64,000 nt of DNA from Nostoc sp. C052 (GCF_013393905.1 NZ_CP040272.1:5018001-5082000); one strand, 5' to 3'; positions 41,951-51,001 are shown, counted from the first letter of the stretch. The notes: generated from the sequence alone by a model not told the origin. Translations and numbers: made by a program.

Positions 41951-44110
41951 TCATTTGCGATTTTCACGCCGCCACTTACCGCGTACTAAGCGAATTTCAT
42001 CAAAACTATAGCTTTCACCTAGTTGTTCTCGAATTGGTGTCAAAGAGATATCACCAAGCACTTCTAAAACTTGCCAAATCTTTTGTTGATGTTCCAGAGA
42101 TACTAACTGATTTAAATCTACAGGCTGATTTTTTTCAATCAAATCTGCCAAATGGCGAATAATTGTTGTCGGGCGAATGTTGCGTTTTTTGGCAATTTCA
42201 TCAACACTCAAACCTTGTTTATGCAATTGTAATGTGAATATTTCTGTGTCGGAAGGTAAGCTAATAGAGGGTGTAAAATTAACCTGTGGTGGATCTAGCA
42301 AACCTTTTTCTTGGCGGTAGGCGCGAATTTCTGTGAGAAATTTATCGCCATATTGGGAAAGTTTGTGACTGCCAACTCCCGAAAGTTTACCAAATTCGGT
42401 TATTGTTGTAGGCTGTTGCTGTGCCATTAATTTCAGGGTAGAATCCTGAAAGACAACGTAAGGTGGAACAGCTTGTTCATCGGCAAGTTGTTTACGGAGC
42501 GATCGCAACCTCTGCATTAATATCTCCGCTTCAACAGCTTTTTCACTGCCTTCTTCCCAATTAATCTTCTGTGCTACCGGAACAGCAAGGGAAACTGTAC
42601 GCTGTCGCCGCATTACTTCCCAACTCAGAGGGTTTAGCTTCAAAACTGAGTAACCATCGCTAGTCTGTTCTAGCAATCCTTGATGTAAAAGCGATCGCCC
42701 CAGCATTCGCCATTCATCCACACTTTTATCTTTGCCAATACCGTAGGTAGAAAGCTGATCGTGTTCATTTTGGACGATTTTCTGGCTTTTTGCCCCCCGC
42801 AACACATCAATAATGTACAGCATCCCAAATCTTTCTTTACAACGCGCCACACAAGATAAAAACTTCATGGCTTCAATTGTCCAATCTTGCATTGGTTTGG
42901 GATAACGGCAATTATCGCAGTTACCGCAATTTCCCGGAAAACGTTCTCCAAAATAACCTAGCTGAATTGTTCGGCGGCAGACAGTACCTTGAGCATAGTC
43001 AATAACTTGACGCAATTGTTGTTTAGCTATCAACTGTTCTTGAGGATCGGTTTTTTGGTCAATACTCCATTCAATGGTTTTAATATCACTAAAACTGAAA
43101 AAAAGTGTACAACGTGATGGTTCGCTATCCCTTCCCGCCCTCCCTGATTCTTGATAATAACTTTCTAAATTACGTGGTAAATCAAAGTGAATTACTAACC
43201 GCACATCTGGCTTATTAATGCCCATCCCAAAGGCAATTGTTGCCACCATGACACGCACATCATCTCGAATAAATCGAGTTTGATTGCTGCTGCGTTCTTC
43301 ATCAGTTAATCCGGCATGATAAGACAAGGCCGCAATCTTATCATTTTGCAATTTAAAGGTGAGTTCATCAACTTTTTTTCGCGTCAGACAATAAATAATT
43401 GCTGAACCATCAGTTTCTCGAACTAGTTCTAATAATTCAGCATAAGCAGACTTGCTTTTAGAACGAACTTCATAGTAAAGATTTTGACGGTTAAAGCTAG
43501 CAATGTGGATACTGGGTTGCTTTAGCCCTAGTTGTTGGATAATATCAGCACGGACGCGATCGGTTGCTGTGGCAGTCAGGGCAAGGGTAGGAACATCAGG
43601 ATAACGTTTCCGCAGAGATTTCATTTGACGGTATTCTGGGCGGAAGTCGTGTCCCCACTCAGAGACGCAGTGAGCCTCGTCAATAGCAAAGGCCGCAATG
43701 CCAATTTTTTCTTTGACTAAATCGAGAAATGGGAGAAATCTTTCACTCAACAGACGTTCTGGGGCGACGTAAAGTAATCTCACTTTGCCACTGAGGATAG
43801 CTTCTTCCCGCGATCGCACTTTATAAGGATTCAGACTACTATTTAGAAATGTGGCAGCAATATTATTATTCCGTAATCCTTCCACTTGGTCTTGCATCAA
43901 AGCGATTAATGGCGACACCACCACCGTTAAACCTTTTTTGATCAATGCAGGTAACTGAAAGCACAGAGATTTTCCCCCGCCCGTAGGCATAACAATCAAT
44001 AAATCTCGATTTTGCAGCGCATCTTCGATAATTTGCCGTTGTCCAGGGCGGAATCTGTCGTAACCGAAGTGATATTTTAGCGCTTGTTCGAGATTGGGGT
44101 ACTGAAGCAT
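41951..44110 (-). CDS. recQ: ATP-dependent DNA helicase RecQ
   Basis: 3'-5' DNA helicase of replication-fork repair and recombination, 719 residues. Motif order is complete: motif 0 FGYDRFRPGQRQII, Walker A MPTGGGKSLCFQLP, DEAH box IDEAHCVSEWGHDFRPEY, motif III LTATAT, motif V TIAFGMGINKPDVR and VI YYQESGRAGRD. The RQC zinc site has CGNCDNCRYP, and an HRDC-like domain (PTTITEFGKLSGVGSHKLSQ) and a final helix-turn-helix (IAKKRNIRPTTIIRHLADL) follow. Start ATG 44110 directly faces a repeat-rich spacer. Single gene. Confidence 0.97.
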   Translation of the reverse strand: MLQYPNLEQALKYHFGYDRFRPGQRQIIEDALQNRDLLIVMPTGGGKSLCFQLPALIKKGLTVVVSPLIALMQDQVEGLRNNNIAATFLNSSLNPYKVRSREEAILSGKVRLLYVAPERLLSERFLPFLDLVKEKIGIAAFAIDEAHCVSEWGHDFRPEYRQMKSLRKRYPDVPTLALTATATDRVRADIIQQLGLKQPSIHIASFNRQNLYYEVRSKSKSAYAELLELVRETDGSAIIYCLTRKKVDELTFKLQNDKIAALSYHAGLTDEERSSNQTRFIRDDVRVMVATIAFGMGINKPDVRLVIHFDLPRNLESYYQESGRAGRDSEPSRCTLFFSFSDIKTIEWSIDQKTDPQEQLIAKQQLRQVIDYAQGTVCRRTIQLGYFGERFPGNCGNCDNCRYPKPMQDWTIEAMKFLSCVARCKERFGMLYIIDVLRGAKSQKIVQNEHDQLSTYGIGKDKSVDEWRMLGRSLLHQGLLEQTSDGYSVLKLNPLSWEVMRRQRTVSLAVPVAQKINWEEGSEKAVEAEILMQRLRSLRKQLADEQAVPPYVVFQDSTLKLMAQQQPTTITEFGKLSGVGSHKLSQYGDKFLTEIRAYRQEKGLLDPPQVNFTPSISLPSDTEIFTLQLHKQGLSVDEIAKKRNIRPTTIIRHLADLIEKNQPVDLNQLVSLEHQQKIWQVLEVLGDISLTPIREQLGESYSFDEIRLVRGKWRRENRK

Positions 44111-44277
44111 AGCGATCGCTTTTTCTGGGGCGTTCTGCGTGGGTAGTTATTAAAGATATCAGGATTTTAACTCACATCATCGGTAGCTTTGGTCAGACTT
44201 ACCTTTCTCTACTATGCTTTTTGGCATCAAGCAGGCTTTTCTGACTTTTCACAGCGTCCCACTTCCCTTAATTGAAG

Positions 44278-44483
44278 AAGAATGCAGAATGGGCTACGCC
44301 CCGCTGCGCTAACAGAATTCAGAATCAAGACGCGACTCGAAAATACTCGCTCTAAGCGTTGGCGCAGCCTCTCGTAGAGAAGGCTTTACGCTACGCTATC
44401 CGCCAGTTGTACAGAATTCATTCTGTTAGCGGTAGCGGGGCGTTTAGACCATTCTGACTCCTGACTCCTGAATTCTGTTTGAT
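44278..44483. repeat. palindromic dispersed repeat between recQ and sbpA
   Basis: GAATGGGCTACGCCCCGCTGCG on the left is answered by CGGTAGCGGGGCGTTTAGACC and ATTCTGACTCCTGACTCCTG on the right. In between is CCTCTCGTAGAGAAGGC, a word repeated elsewhere (51820-51860, 59735-59765). Given here in pieces; the entire 200 bases can fold back on itself. No gene is seen in it. Confidence 0.7.
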
Positions 44484-44596
44484 AACTTGTTTAAATTTAG
44501 GTTAATAAAAAGTTATTTATCCTTAACCATTGTTTTATAATGCCCCTTAACTACAGCATCTTGCTCAAGTTATCGCAGATTCAGGGGAAAAATTTG

Positions 44597-45775
44597 ATGA
44601 ACCAGGGGCAACGTAATCCTAAATCAAGGAAATATTTGACTGAATTAGTTCAGACTTATATTGTGAAAGCTTTACACGCTGCCAGACAATGGCGCGTACA
44701 ACTAATAGGAAATTGGTTGTATAAGTATTCTTCGTGGGGTGTTACGTCCCTATTTTTAGTCGGAGTTAGCTTGAGTATAGTGATGGCTGCCTGCTCTCCA
44801 CCTAATGCCAATAATCCTACTGGTAAGCCTGGTACAACTTCCCAAAGTGATGTAACTTTAAACTTTGTTTCTTACTCAGTTACTAATGCAGCATACCAGC
44901 AGATAATTCCTAAGTTTATCGAACAGTGGAAGAAAGAACATAATCAAAATGTCACTTTCAATCAAAGCTATGATGGGTCAGGTTCCCAAACTCTTGCTGT
45001 GATTGATGGTAAAGAAGCTGATGTGGTACACCTATCACTTGCCCTTGATATTAATAAACTTGTTCAAGCAGGTTTTATTCAACCAGGTTGGGAAAAAGAA
45101 GCGCCTAATGATGCAATTGTTACCAAATCTTTAGATGCGATCGCTATTCGTGAAGGTAATCCCAAAAATATCAAAACTTGGGCAGATTTGGCCCGCAATG
45201 GTGTAAATGTAGTTACACCCGATCCTAGAACTTCTGGCGGCGCTCGCTGGAATTTCCTTAGTCTTTGGGGTTCTGTGACAAAAACCGGCGGAAATGAAAA
45301 TCAAGCTATAGACTTTACTGCCAAAGTCTATAACAATGCGCCTTTGTTGCCTAAAACGGCTAGAAATGCTACTGAACTATTCTTCAATGATAATAAAGGT
45401 GATGTTCTAATCAATTACGAAAACGAGATGATTTTGTTAGCAAAAAATGGCAAAAAAATCTCGTATGTTGTACCTGATGTCAATATCTCCATCGACAATC
45501 CTGTTGCTGTTGTAGATAAAAATGTCGACAAACATGGTACTAGAGCAATTGCAGAAGCATTTATCAAATTTCTTTACACCCCAGAGTCGCAACGAGAGTT
45601 TACCAAATTAGGATTTCGTCCCGTTGACTTGACTGTTAGCCAAGAAGTGGAAAGCAAATTTCCCAAAATTAAAACTGTTTTCAAAGCTCAAGATTTAGGA
45701 GGATGGGACGAGATTCAAAAGAAATTCTTTGATGAAGGTGCAATCTTTGACAAAATTCGAGCGAAAAAGTCTTAG
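44597..45775 (+). CDS. sbpA: sulfate/thiosulfate-binding lipoprotein
   Basis: Periplasmic binding component of a sulfate ABC importer. From ATG 44597 (AGGGGA eight bases upstream) the product has 392 residues. A hydrophobic helix around residues 48-64 ends in the lipobox VMAAC, preceded by an unusually long basic tail. The mature part begins DVTLNFVSYSVTNAAYQQII and contains QSYDGSGSQTLAVIDGKEAD, VTPDPRTSGGARWNFLSLWG and INYENEMILLAKNGKK, all typical for sulfate-binding proteins. No permease or ATPase genes follow inside the window. A start at 44540 would add 19 residues and has no binding site. Confidence 0.88.
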   Translation: MNQGQRNPKSRKYLTELVQTYIVKALHAARQWRVQLIGNWLYKYSSWGVTSLFLVGVSLSIVMAACSPPNANNPTGKPGTTSQSDVTLNFVSYSVTNAAYQQIIPKFIEQWKKEHNQNVTFNQSYDGSGSQTLAVIDGKEADVVHLSLALDINKLVQAGFIQPGWEKEAPNDAIVTKSLDAIAIREGNPKNIKTWADLARNGVNVVTPDPRTSGGARWNFLSLWGSVTKTGGNENQAIDFTAKVYNNAPLLPKTARNATELFFNDNKGDVLINYENEMILLAKNGKKISYVVPDVNISIDNPVAVVDKNVDKHGTRAIAEAFIKFLYTPESQREFTKLGFRPVDLTVSQEVESKFPKIKTVFKAQDLGGWDEIQKKFFDEGAIFDKIRAKKS

Positions 45776-46081
45776 AATTCCCGTTATCGAACAGAATTCA
45801 AGAGTAATATCATGTCTGCCTAAAGACTTATCATTTAAAGCGCAGGGGGTGGGGGGAAGCTTTCAAGGGTAGGTATTTAAAAATCAAGCAGTGGAGAGGG
45901 TGATTTGAGAGACATGGAGTTGTGGTGTTAACTTTGGCCAAGGCTCAGGGAAAAAGCTACCTTGAGGTAGCGGAAGACGATTAAGAACGGCAGCCTTAAT
46001 CACTAAAAACCCACGACGAAAACACTATTTTGAAAATTGCGTCGTGCAACATGAGTTTGTGGTAGCTTATCTAAACTACTA

Positions 46082-46345
46082 ATGAGCAAATTAGCATCAA
46101 CAGCACCTCCAATAACCTGCCATAAAGTAGCGATGTCTTACGACAAGCCGCTGACGCTCCTTCGTCGCTACTGCGCTGCAATTGGTTGTGGTTTGTGGCA
46201 AATGGGATTATTGGGAGGCTTACTGACTCTGATTACCCTCAGTGGGGTAAAACGCCTCAATCGCGCATTTGTATTTCTGACAAGTCAGGGTAAACAGGGG
46301 AGTACTCAGGATCTAGCAACCACCTCTGACGAGGATGATGATTGA
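46082..46345 (+). CDS. small hypothetical protein with one hydrophobic helix
   Basis: An 87-residue frame. It starts MSKLASTAPPITCHKVAMSY; from about residue 18 comes a basic part (YDKPLTLLRRYCAAIGCG), a helix (LWQMGLLGGLLTLITLSGV) and an acidic tail (TTSDEDDD). No ribosome-binding site and no family are recognised, and part of the DNA (CTGACGCTCCTTCGTCGC) resembles dispersed repeats. It could be a genuine small membrane protein or chance. The 300 bases before it hold no other clear gene apart from a 46-codon frame on the minus strand (about 45900-46040) that could be a remnant. Confidence 0.4.
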   Translation: MSKLASTAPPITCHKVAMSYDKPLTLLRRYCAAIGCGLWQMGLLGGLLTLITLSGVKRLNRAFVFLTSQGKQGSTQDLATTSDEDDD

Positions 46346-46381
46346 CTTATTGTTACGCTCCAATGGAAAACTCTACTTATA

Positions 46382-46501
46382 TTAGGGACTTCCAAATAAA
46401 AAAATATTCAATTAACTCTTGTGGGGTGGGCATCTTGCCCGCCCTATTATGGACTGGGAAGATGCCCACCCCACAATATTGGATAATTTGTTTTTTCTTA
46501 G
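46382..46501. repeat. MITE-like element, TTAGGGACTTCC family (copy 2)
   Basis: About 120 bp: TTAGGGACTTCCAAATAAA, CTTGTGGGGTGGGCATCTTG, then the inverted ATGCCCACCCCACAATATTG, and TTTTTTCTTAG at the right. It matches 32416-32543 in the opposite orientation; fragments lie at 8366-8420, 13791-13811 and 50612-50632. Confidence 0.85.
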
Positions 46502-46622
46502 CTAATTTTAATCAGTTTATCAGGATTAATTTAGAGCGATCGCTGATTATAGTTATTCATGTAGGGAATTCCGTACTGGAGTTGATTGTCCAGTGAACCG
46601 GAAAATAGAAAATAATAGATAT

Positions 46623-47117
46623 ATGGACAAACGGTATTTTTTACAGGCTGGTGCAGTCATAGTCGGCACAGCATTCTTATCAAGGTATATCAATTGGGGG
46701 TCACAAGCGATGACAACTTCTCAGAGTGGATTTGAAGTTACTAAACCAGAATCAGAATGGCGTACAATTCTAACGCCAGAACAGTTTAATGTATTGCGTA
46801 AACATGGAACTGAACGCCCTTACACCAGCCCACTAGATAAAGAATACGACAAAGGCACTTATTATTGCGCTGCGTGTGAACTACCACTGTTTACATCTGA
46901 TACCAAATTTAACAGTGGTACTGGCTGGCCTAGCTTTTTCAATCCGATTGAAGGTGCGATCGCTGTAACTGTAGATAGGTCGTTGTTTATGACCAGAACT
47001 GAAGTACATTGTAGTCGCTGTGGTGGTCATCTAGGTCATGTTTTTGATGATGGTCCTGCACCGACTGGCAAGCGCTACTGCATGAACGGAGTTTCGCTGA
47101 AGTTTGTTCCTGCTTGA
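46623..47117 (+). CDS. msrB: peptide-methionine (R)-S-oxide reductase, exported form
   Basis: Repairs oxidised methionine (R form) in proteins. The MsrB domain has EWRTILTPEQFNVLRKHGTE, the zinc pairs CAAC and CSRC, FNSGTGWPSFFNPIEG, HLGHVFDDGPAPTGKRYCMN with the catalytic Cys. An N-terminal segment (MDKRYFLQAGAVIVGTAFLS) looks like an export signal, possibly Tat-like with KR in place of RR. So it probably acts outside the cytoplasm. ATG 46623 is chosen for that signal; a GTG at 46593 would add ten residues. The gene follows an inverted-repeat element and stands alone. Confidence 0.95.
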   Translation: MDKRYFLQAGAVIVGTAFLSRYINWGSQAMTTSQSGFEVTKPESEWRTILTPEQFNVLRKHGTERPYTSPLDKEYDKGTYYCAACELPLFTSDTKFNSGTGWPSFFNPIEGAIAVTVDRSLFMTRTEVHCSRCGGHLGHVFDDGPAPTGKRYCMNGVSLKFVPA

Positions 47118-47172
47118 TCAGTTGCTTAGGCGTAGACTGTCCTAGATATCGTACTTACTAACCTAAATCATC

Positions 47173-47262
47173 CTATTTGCTTGGTTCTTGTTTCTGTTTT
47201 TTGTCTTTGGGATCTTTTTTAGGTTTTTTAACTTCTTTGTTACTTTTTCTTTCTTTCGACAT
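47173..47262 (-). CDS. 29-aa lysine-rich microprotein
   Basis: Seen only by reading the minus strand. It starts MSKERKSNKEVKKPKKDPKD and ends KKQKQEPSK, 12 of 29 residues being Lys. A strong GGAG stands seven bases before the ATG. The opening MSKERKSNKE is, as I recall, shared by tiny basic proteins in other bacteria, which favours a real gene. It cannot fold alone and might bind nucleic acid or ribosomes; that is a guess. It lies in the spacer after msrB, in the opposite direction. Confidence 0.6.
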   Translation of the reverse strand: MSKERKSNKEVKKPKKDPKDKKQKQEPSK

Positions 47263-47456
47263 CAGTGTTCTCCAACTAGGTTAATCAGTGAAAGCTTCAA
47301 CATTCTGCCATCAGGGAATCAGGAGGTGGCTTATCTGAATATTCTCTTAAAACAAAAAAGAAAGTTTCAGATATAAATGTTACTGACTACCATGATACTG
47401 TGTTGTTTGATTTTCTTTTGAGAACCTTTTTGATCTATTTGAAGCACAATCGCCTT

Positions 47457-47486
47457 TAGGGTAGCACAGTTAACTGTGCTACCCTA
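47457..47486. terminator. perfect 30-base palindrome after the MBL-like gene
   Basis: TAGGGTAGCACAGTT followed at once by AACTGTGCTACCCTA, a perfect palindrome ending six bases from the stop codon of the minus-strand gene. It can fold into a hairpin and probably ends that transcript; there is no T-run, so it could also be a protein-binding site. Confidence 0.5.
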
Positions 47487-47491
47487 ATTAC

Positions 47492-48091
47492 TTACAACGT
47501 CGCTACAAGATCCTGCAAGCGATCGCGTCCATCCCGAAAGACTGGCCAACCATCCCCCACTAGTACTGCTTCTACCCGACTCAGTTGAGCCAATCTGCGA
47601 ACAGAAGCAACAGCCTCTTCTCGATTCAGCAGCTTGTCATCTGGTAAAATCGTTAAGCTACCGGCTTTACGTGCCCGTACTAAATCCCCTGTAATTAAAG
47701 TTGTCTCCTCTAGTAATAGAGCCAATTCGCCAGGAGTTTTAGAACCATTGAGTTCAATCACTTCTAGTCCTGGGACAAATTCTTCACCATCAGATAGCCA
47801 GCGATCGCAAGGTAGGGGAAAAGTATCTTTTTCTGCTATGGGGCCAGCTATCTTAGCATAAGTTTGATCGGCAATTTCTTTACTTGCCCTGATATGCTCA
47901 GAATTCGTCAGCACAATCCAAACCACACCGCCGAGGGATTTGAGATGATTCCAATCATGGTTTGATAGGGCTACTGGGTCAATCAAGATGTTACCATCTG
48001 GCCGAATCCAGGCAATCCCATTGAAATCAATATTTCTTGCCGGATTGAAACTAGACCAGCTATACAGATCGGGACGGTGCAAAGATTTCAT
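47492..48091 (-). CDS. metallo-beta-lactamase-fold protein without the metal motif
   Basis: A 199-residue protein with the order of strands of small MBL-fold hydrolases: GIAWIRPDGNILIDPVALSN, VVWIVLTNSEHIRASKEIA, GELALLLEETTLITGDLVR and VEAVLVGDGWPVF. In active enzymes the second piece carries HxHxDH; here it reads NSEHIRAS, so two or more ligands are lost. The Asp of TGDLV is kept. It is therefore probably inactive as a hydrolase or works in another way. Similar degenerate members exist in cyanobacteria. A perfect palindrome lies just after the stop. Start ATG 48091. Confidence 0.75.
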   Translation of the reverse strand: MKSLHRPDLYSWSSFNPARNIDFNGIAWIRPDGNILIDPVALSNHDWNHLKSLGGVVWIVLTNSEHIRASKEIADQTYAKIAGPIAEKDTFPLPCDRWLSDGEEFVPGLEVIELNGSKTPGELALLLEETTLITGDLVRARKAGSLTILPDDKLLNREEAVASVRRLAQLSRVEAVLVGDGWPVFRDGRDRLQDLVATL

Positions 48092-48156
48092 GATGATTCT
48101 GGATCAGTACTTCGATAATTGACTATTAATCTCAATAATTTAGTATATAGAAATAA

Positions 48157-48184
48157 GGGCATTGGGCATTGGGCATTGGGCATT
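48157..48184. repeat. GGGCATT heptamer, four copies
   Basis: Four exact tandem copies of GGGCATT in the spacer between the divergent MBL-like and aminotransferase genes. Confidence 0.85.
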
Positions 48185-48329
48185 AATAATTCTTCTTCCC
48201 CTGCTCCCTTGCTTCTTCCTCTGGATCTGGAATTTGAGTATACTACGATAAATCTATCGATATTATGATTTTTATCTGGTTTATAGAAATTACCGCATAA
48301 TCGCAACAGAGATCAACGGAGGTATAGGG

Positions 48330-49520
48330 GTGAGTAAAATTAAGCGCCAAAAAATATCAGCGAAGGCAGAACAGTTTACAGAGTCGGTGATTCGAGAAAT
48401 GACGAGGGTTGCACTGCAACACGATGCAGTAAATCTGGCGCAGGGGTTCCCTGATTTTTCTTGTCCCTTGGAGTTGAAACAGGCAGCATATCAGGCCATA
48501 GAAGCAGATGTGAACCAGTATGCCATTACTTGGGGCGATCGCCCATTTCGTCATGCGATCGCTAACAAAGTCCGTTGGTATCTCGGCTTAGATATTAATC
48601 CTGAAACCCAAATCACCGTTACCTGCGGTTCCACAGAAGCAATGGCCTCTGTGATGCTAGCAACAGTTGATCCCGGTGACGAAGTAATTGTATTTGAGCC
48701 ATATTACGAAAACTACGGCCCTGATGCGATTTTAGCTGGTGCTATACCCCGTTACGTGACACTGCATCCCCCTCATTGGACATTTGATGAAGCAGAGTTG
48801 CGTCAAGCTTTCAATGCCAATACTAAAGCGATTATTATCAACACACCCCACAATCCCACAGGTAAAGTCTTCACTCGTGAAGAACTCACCCTAATTGCTG
48901 AACTTTGTCAAAAGTGGGATGTCTTAGCGTTCACTGATGAAATCTACGAACATATTCTCTATGACGGCACTCAACATATTGCCCTCGCGACCCTTCCCGG
49001 TATGGAAGAACGCACCGTTACTATTAACGGTCTATCTAAAACTTATAGTGTGACTGGATGGCGAGTCGGCTACATTTTGGCAAACCCTGAATTGACAGGG
49101 GCGATTCGCAAAGTCCATGATTTTCTCACCGTTGGCGCACCAGCACCATTGCAACGAGCAGGTGTTGCTGCTATGCAACTGCCACCATCCTATTATGAAG
49201 AACTAGCCAAACTTTACCACCAGAAGCGAGACAGTATTTTACAAATTCTAGACCAAGTTGGCATTCCCTATTTTGTTCCCAAAGGAGCCTATTACGTGCT
49301 TGCGGATATTTCCAAATTTGGCTATAAAACAGATGTTGAATTCACTTACCATCTGATTAAAAATATTGGTGTTGCTGTAGTTCCTGGTTCCAGCTTTTTC
49401 AGCCAACCAGAAAAAGGACATTCGTTAATCAGATTTTGCTTCAGCAAAAGACCTGAGACGTTACAAACAGCGAGCGATCGCTTACTAAAATTGCAATCAA
49501 ATCTAGAGCCAATATTATAA
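48330..49520 (+). CDS. PLP-dependent aminotransferase, class I
   Basis: Aminotransferase of fold type I, 396 residues, similar to aspartate and kynurenine/glutamine aminotransferases. It opens with QFTESVIREMTRVALQHDAV, then NLAQGFPDFSCP, the ITVTCGSTEAMASVMLATVD phosphate-site loop, IINTPHNPTGKVF, FTDEIYEHILYDG, and the PLP-lysine segment TINGLSKTYSVTGWRVGY. The last part has the substrate arginine in SLIRFCFSK. The start is GTG 48330, with GGAGG eight bases upstream. Precise substrate pair is uncertain. Single gene. Confidence 0.93.
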   Translation: MSKIKRQKISAKAEQFTESVIREMTRVALQHDAVNLAQGFPDFSCPLELKQAAYQAIEADVNQYAITWGDRPFRHAIANKVRWYLGLDINPETQITVTCGSTEAMASVMLATVDPGDEVIVFEPYYENYGPDAILAGAIPRYVTLHPPHWTFDEAELRQAFNANTKAIIINTPHNPTGKVFTREELTLIAELCQKWDVLAFTDEIYEHILYDGTQHIALATLPGMEERTVTINGLSKTYSVTGWRVGYILANPELTGAIRKVHDFLTVGAPAPLQRAGVAAMQLPPSYYEELAKLYHQKRDSILQILDQVGIPYFVPKGAYYVLADISKFGYKTDVEFTYHLIKNIGVAVVPGSSFFSQPEKGHSLIRFCFSKRPETLQTASDRLLKLQSNLEPIL

Positions 49521-50015
49521 TATATTTCTTTTCCTCTCTTATATGAGTTGTGAAAATGGCTTTTTTTAAAGTAATCTTTTTTTAGGTTAATTACGGTTTT
49601 TTAAGGACATAAGCTGTCGCACATTTAAATTTGATAATTTAGCGCCTGAAACTGTTTCCTGTCTTAGATTGCCTTGTAAAACTAGATGACGAACAGCTTA
49701 TCTCTTCAAGTTAACATAAGTTAATAAAGCATGGCTAATATAAGTTAATAAATGCTTTATTTAGGCATTCATTTGTTAAAAAAAATAACATTATTTTCTA
49801 GTGAAATTTAACTCTAACTTTCTATAACCAATCTAAAGTTGACTTACCAAACGAAACCCCACTCAATCACGGGAGTTTCCAAGCCTTAATGTATAGTATT
49901 CTCCAGAAAAACAACACCAAGCTAGTGTAGAATTAGTTGAAATTTCCGGTAATTATATCGGGATAGTAGGCTTAAAAACTCTGGATTAAAAGCCCCATTG
50001 ACTCTTTAAAAGGAT
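49521..50015. other. AT-rich spacer without a visible gene
   Basis: Roughly 500 bases with frequent stops in all frames. AATATAAGTTAATAAA-type near-repeats (49715-49755) are the only structure seen. Confidence 0.4.
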
Positions 50016-50039
50016 AGGACTAACGTTATGAGTAGTCCT
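50016..50039. promoter_or_regulatory. dyad upstream of the copper-binding protein gene
   Basis: AGGACTA (50016-50022) and TAGTCCT (50033-50039) are inverted with ten bases between them, and TTAAAAGGA occurs on both sides. The site lies about 45 bases before the start codon and could bind a metal-responsive repressor. No known consensus is matched. Confidence 0.35.
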
Positions 50040-50084
50040 TAAAAGGACACTATATATACATCAAAAAATCAGGAGGTATTTCCG

Positions 50085-50459
50085 ATGATGATGATGATGA
50101 TGACTGAAACTATGACTCCAGAAATGCAGGCTTGCATGGATGTTTGTATGGACTGTCATAAAATGTGTATGGAAACCATGACTCATTGTATGAGCAAAAA
50201 TGGTCAGCACATGGACAAGAGCATGATGAGCATGATGAGCATGATGCGCGATTGCTCTGAAATGTGCATGATGTGTATGAATATGATGATGAGCGGTTCT
50301 GATTTCATGGAACGCACTTGTATGCTTTGTGCTGAAATGTGCGATCGCACTGCAATGGCGTGTGAGATGATGAGCGATGACGCCAAAATGATGGAATGTG
50401 CTGCCGCTTGCCGTAAGTGTGCAGAGTCTTGCAGAAGTATGCACATGATGCCTGCATAA
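50085..50459 (+). CDS. Met/Cys-rich four-helix-bundle copper-binding protein (Csp/DUF326-like)
   Basis: Probable cytoplasmic copper store of 124 residues. It has 16 Cys and 39 Met. Cys pairs spaced along helices, as in QACMDVCMDCHKMC, CSEMCMMCMN, ERTCMLCAEMC and CAAACRKCAESC, match the four-helix bundle of Csp1 and Csp3 proteins that line their core with Cys. The Met content is far above usual members. The start is the first of six ATG codons in a row, with AGGAGG eight bases upstream. No signal peptide, so storage in the cytosol is likely. A dyad upstream may be metal-regulated. The His-rich antisense frame on the other strand is only its complement. Confidence 0.85.
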   Translation: MMMMMMTETMTPEMQACMDVCMDCHKMCMETMTHCMSKNGQHMDKSMMSMMSMMRDCSEMCMMCMNMMMSGSDFMERTCMLCAEMCDRTAMACEMMSDDAKMMECAAACRKCAESCRSMHMMPA

Positions 50460-50500
50460 TTCCACGACAATCTAGCAGAAGTTTCTCTGCAACCTAATAT

Positions 50501-50535
50501 TCAAGCGCTCAGACTCTTTGGGTCTGGGCGCTTGA
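50501..50535 (+). terminator. hairpin terminator after the copper-binding protein gene
   Basis: TCAAGCGCTCAGAC pairs with GTCTGGGCGCTTGA over 14 bases with one G-T pair and a 7-base loop, 41 bases after the stop. A T-run is missing. Confidence 0.6.
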
Positions 50536-51001
50536 AGTAAGGACAAGGGGGACAAGGGGGACAAGGTAGCAATATCTCTCCCAAGGCTCCCCAAAGCGAT
50601 TGATTATTTTTGTATTTGGAAGTCCCTAAAGCGATTTTTTCAACCTATTAAAGAATTAACCTTAACTTTTATATAAATATCTACTCGATTATCTCCTTAA
50701 CTTTACTTAAGTTATCCTCATCGACATACTTGAATTTAACTAATAGAGTAAAAGTGTCCTGAAAAACAGATAAGTTCAGGACTCAAATAGACCTTTTACA
50801 AAGGTTTTAAGTAATACATCTGCAATCAAGGCGAACAACATAACAGACTGACTTGCAAATGCAAGATATGTCTAATGTGGTCAATTTGTCCTAGAAAATT
50901 TGTAGTTGTCTAGTGCTAAAAACCATAAATTAGAAGCTGAAATTTCAGCTTCTAATTAACCAAAAACATCTCAAAAATAATTCGTAAACAAAGGAGTCTT
51001 T

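Noticed and set aside
45900..46060. 46-codon minus-strand frame ending PKLTPQLHVSQITLSTA, possible transposase remnant
   Set aside because: Too short, no start codon, and no motif that would identify a transposase; kept only as a note.
46342..46596. 84-codon frame over the repeat element before msrB
   Set aside because: Most of its codons (RDFQIKK, GVGILPALL, GKMPTPQYW) come from the MITE-like element.
50061..50465. His-rich 134-codon frame antisense to the copper-binding protein gene
   Set aside because: It is the complement of ATG/TGC-rich codons; the plus strand has AGGAGG, a Csp-like pattern and a terminator, so only that strand is coding.
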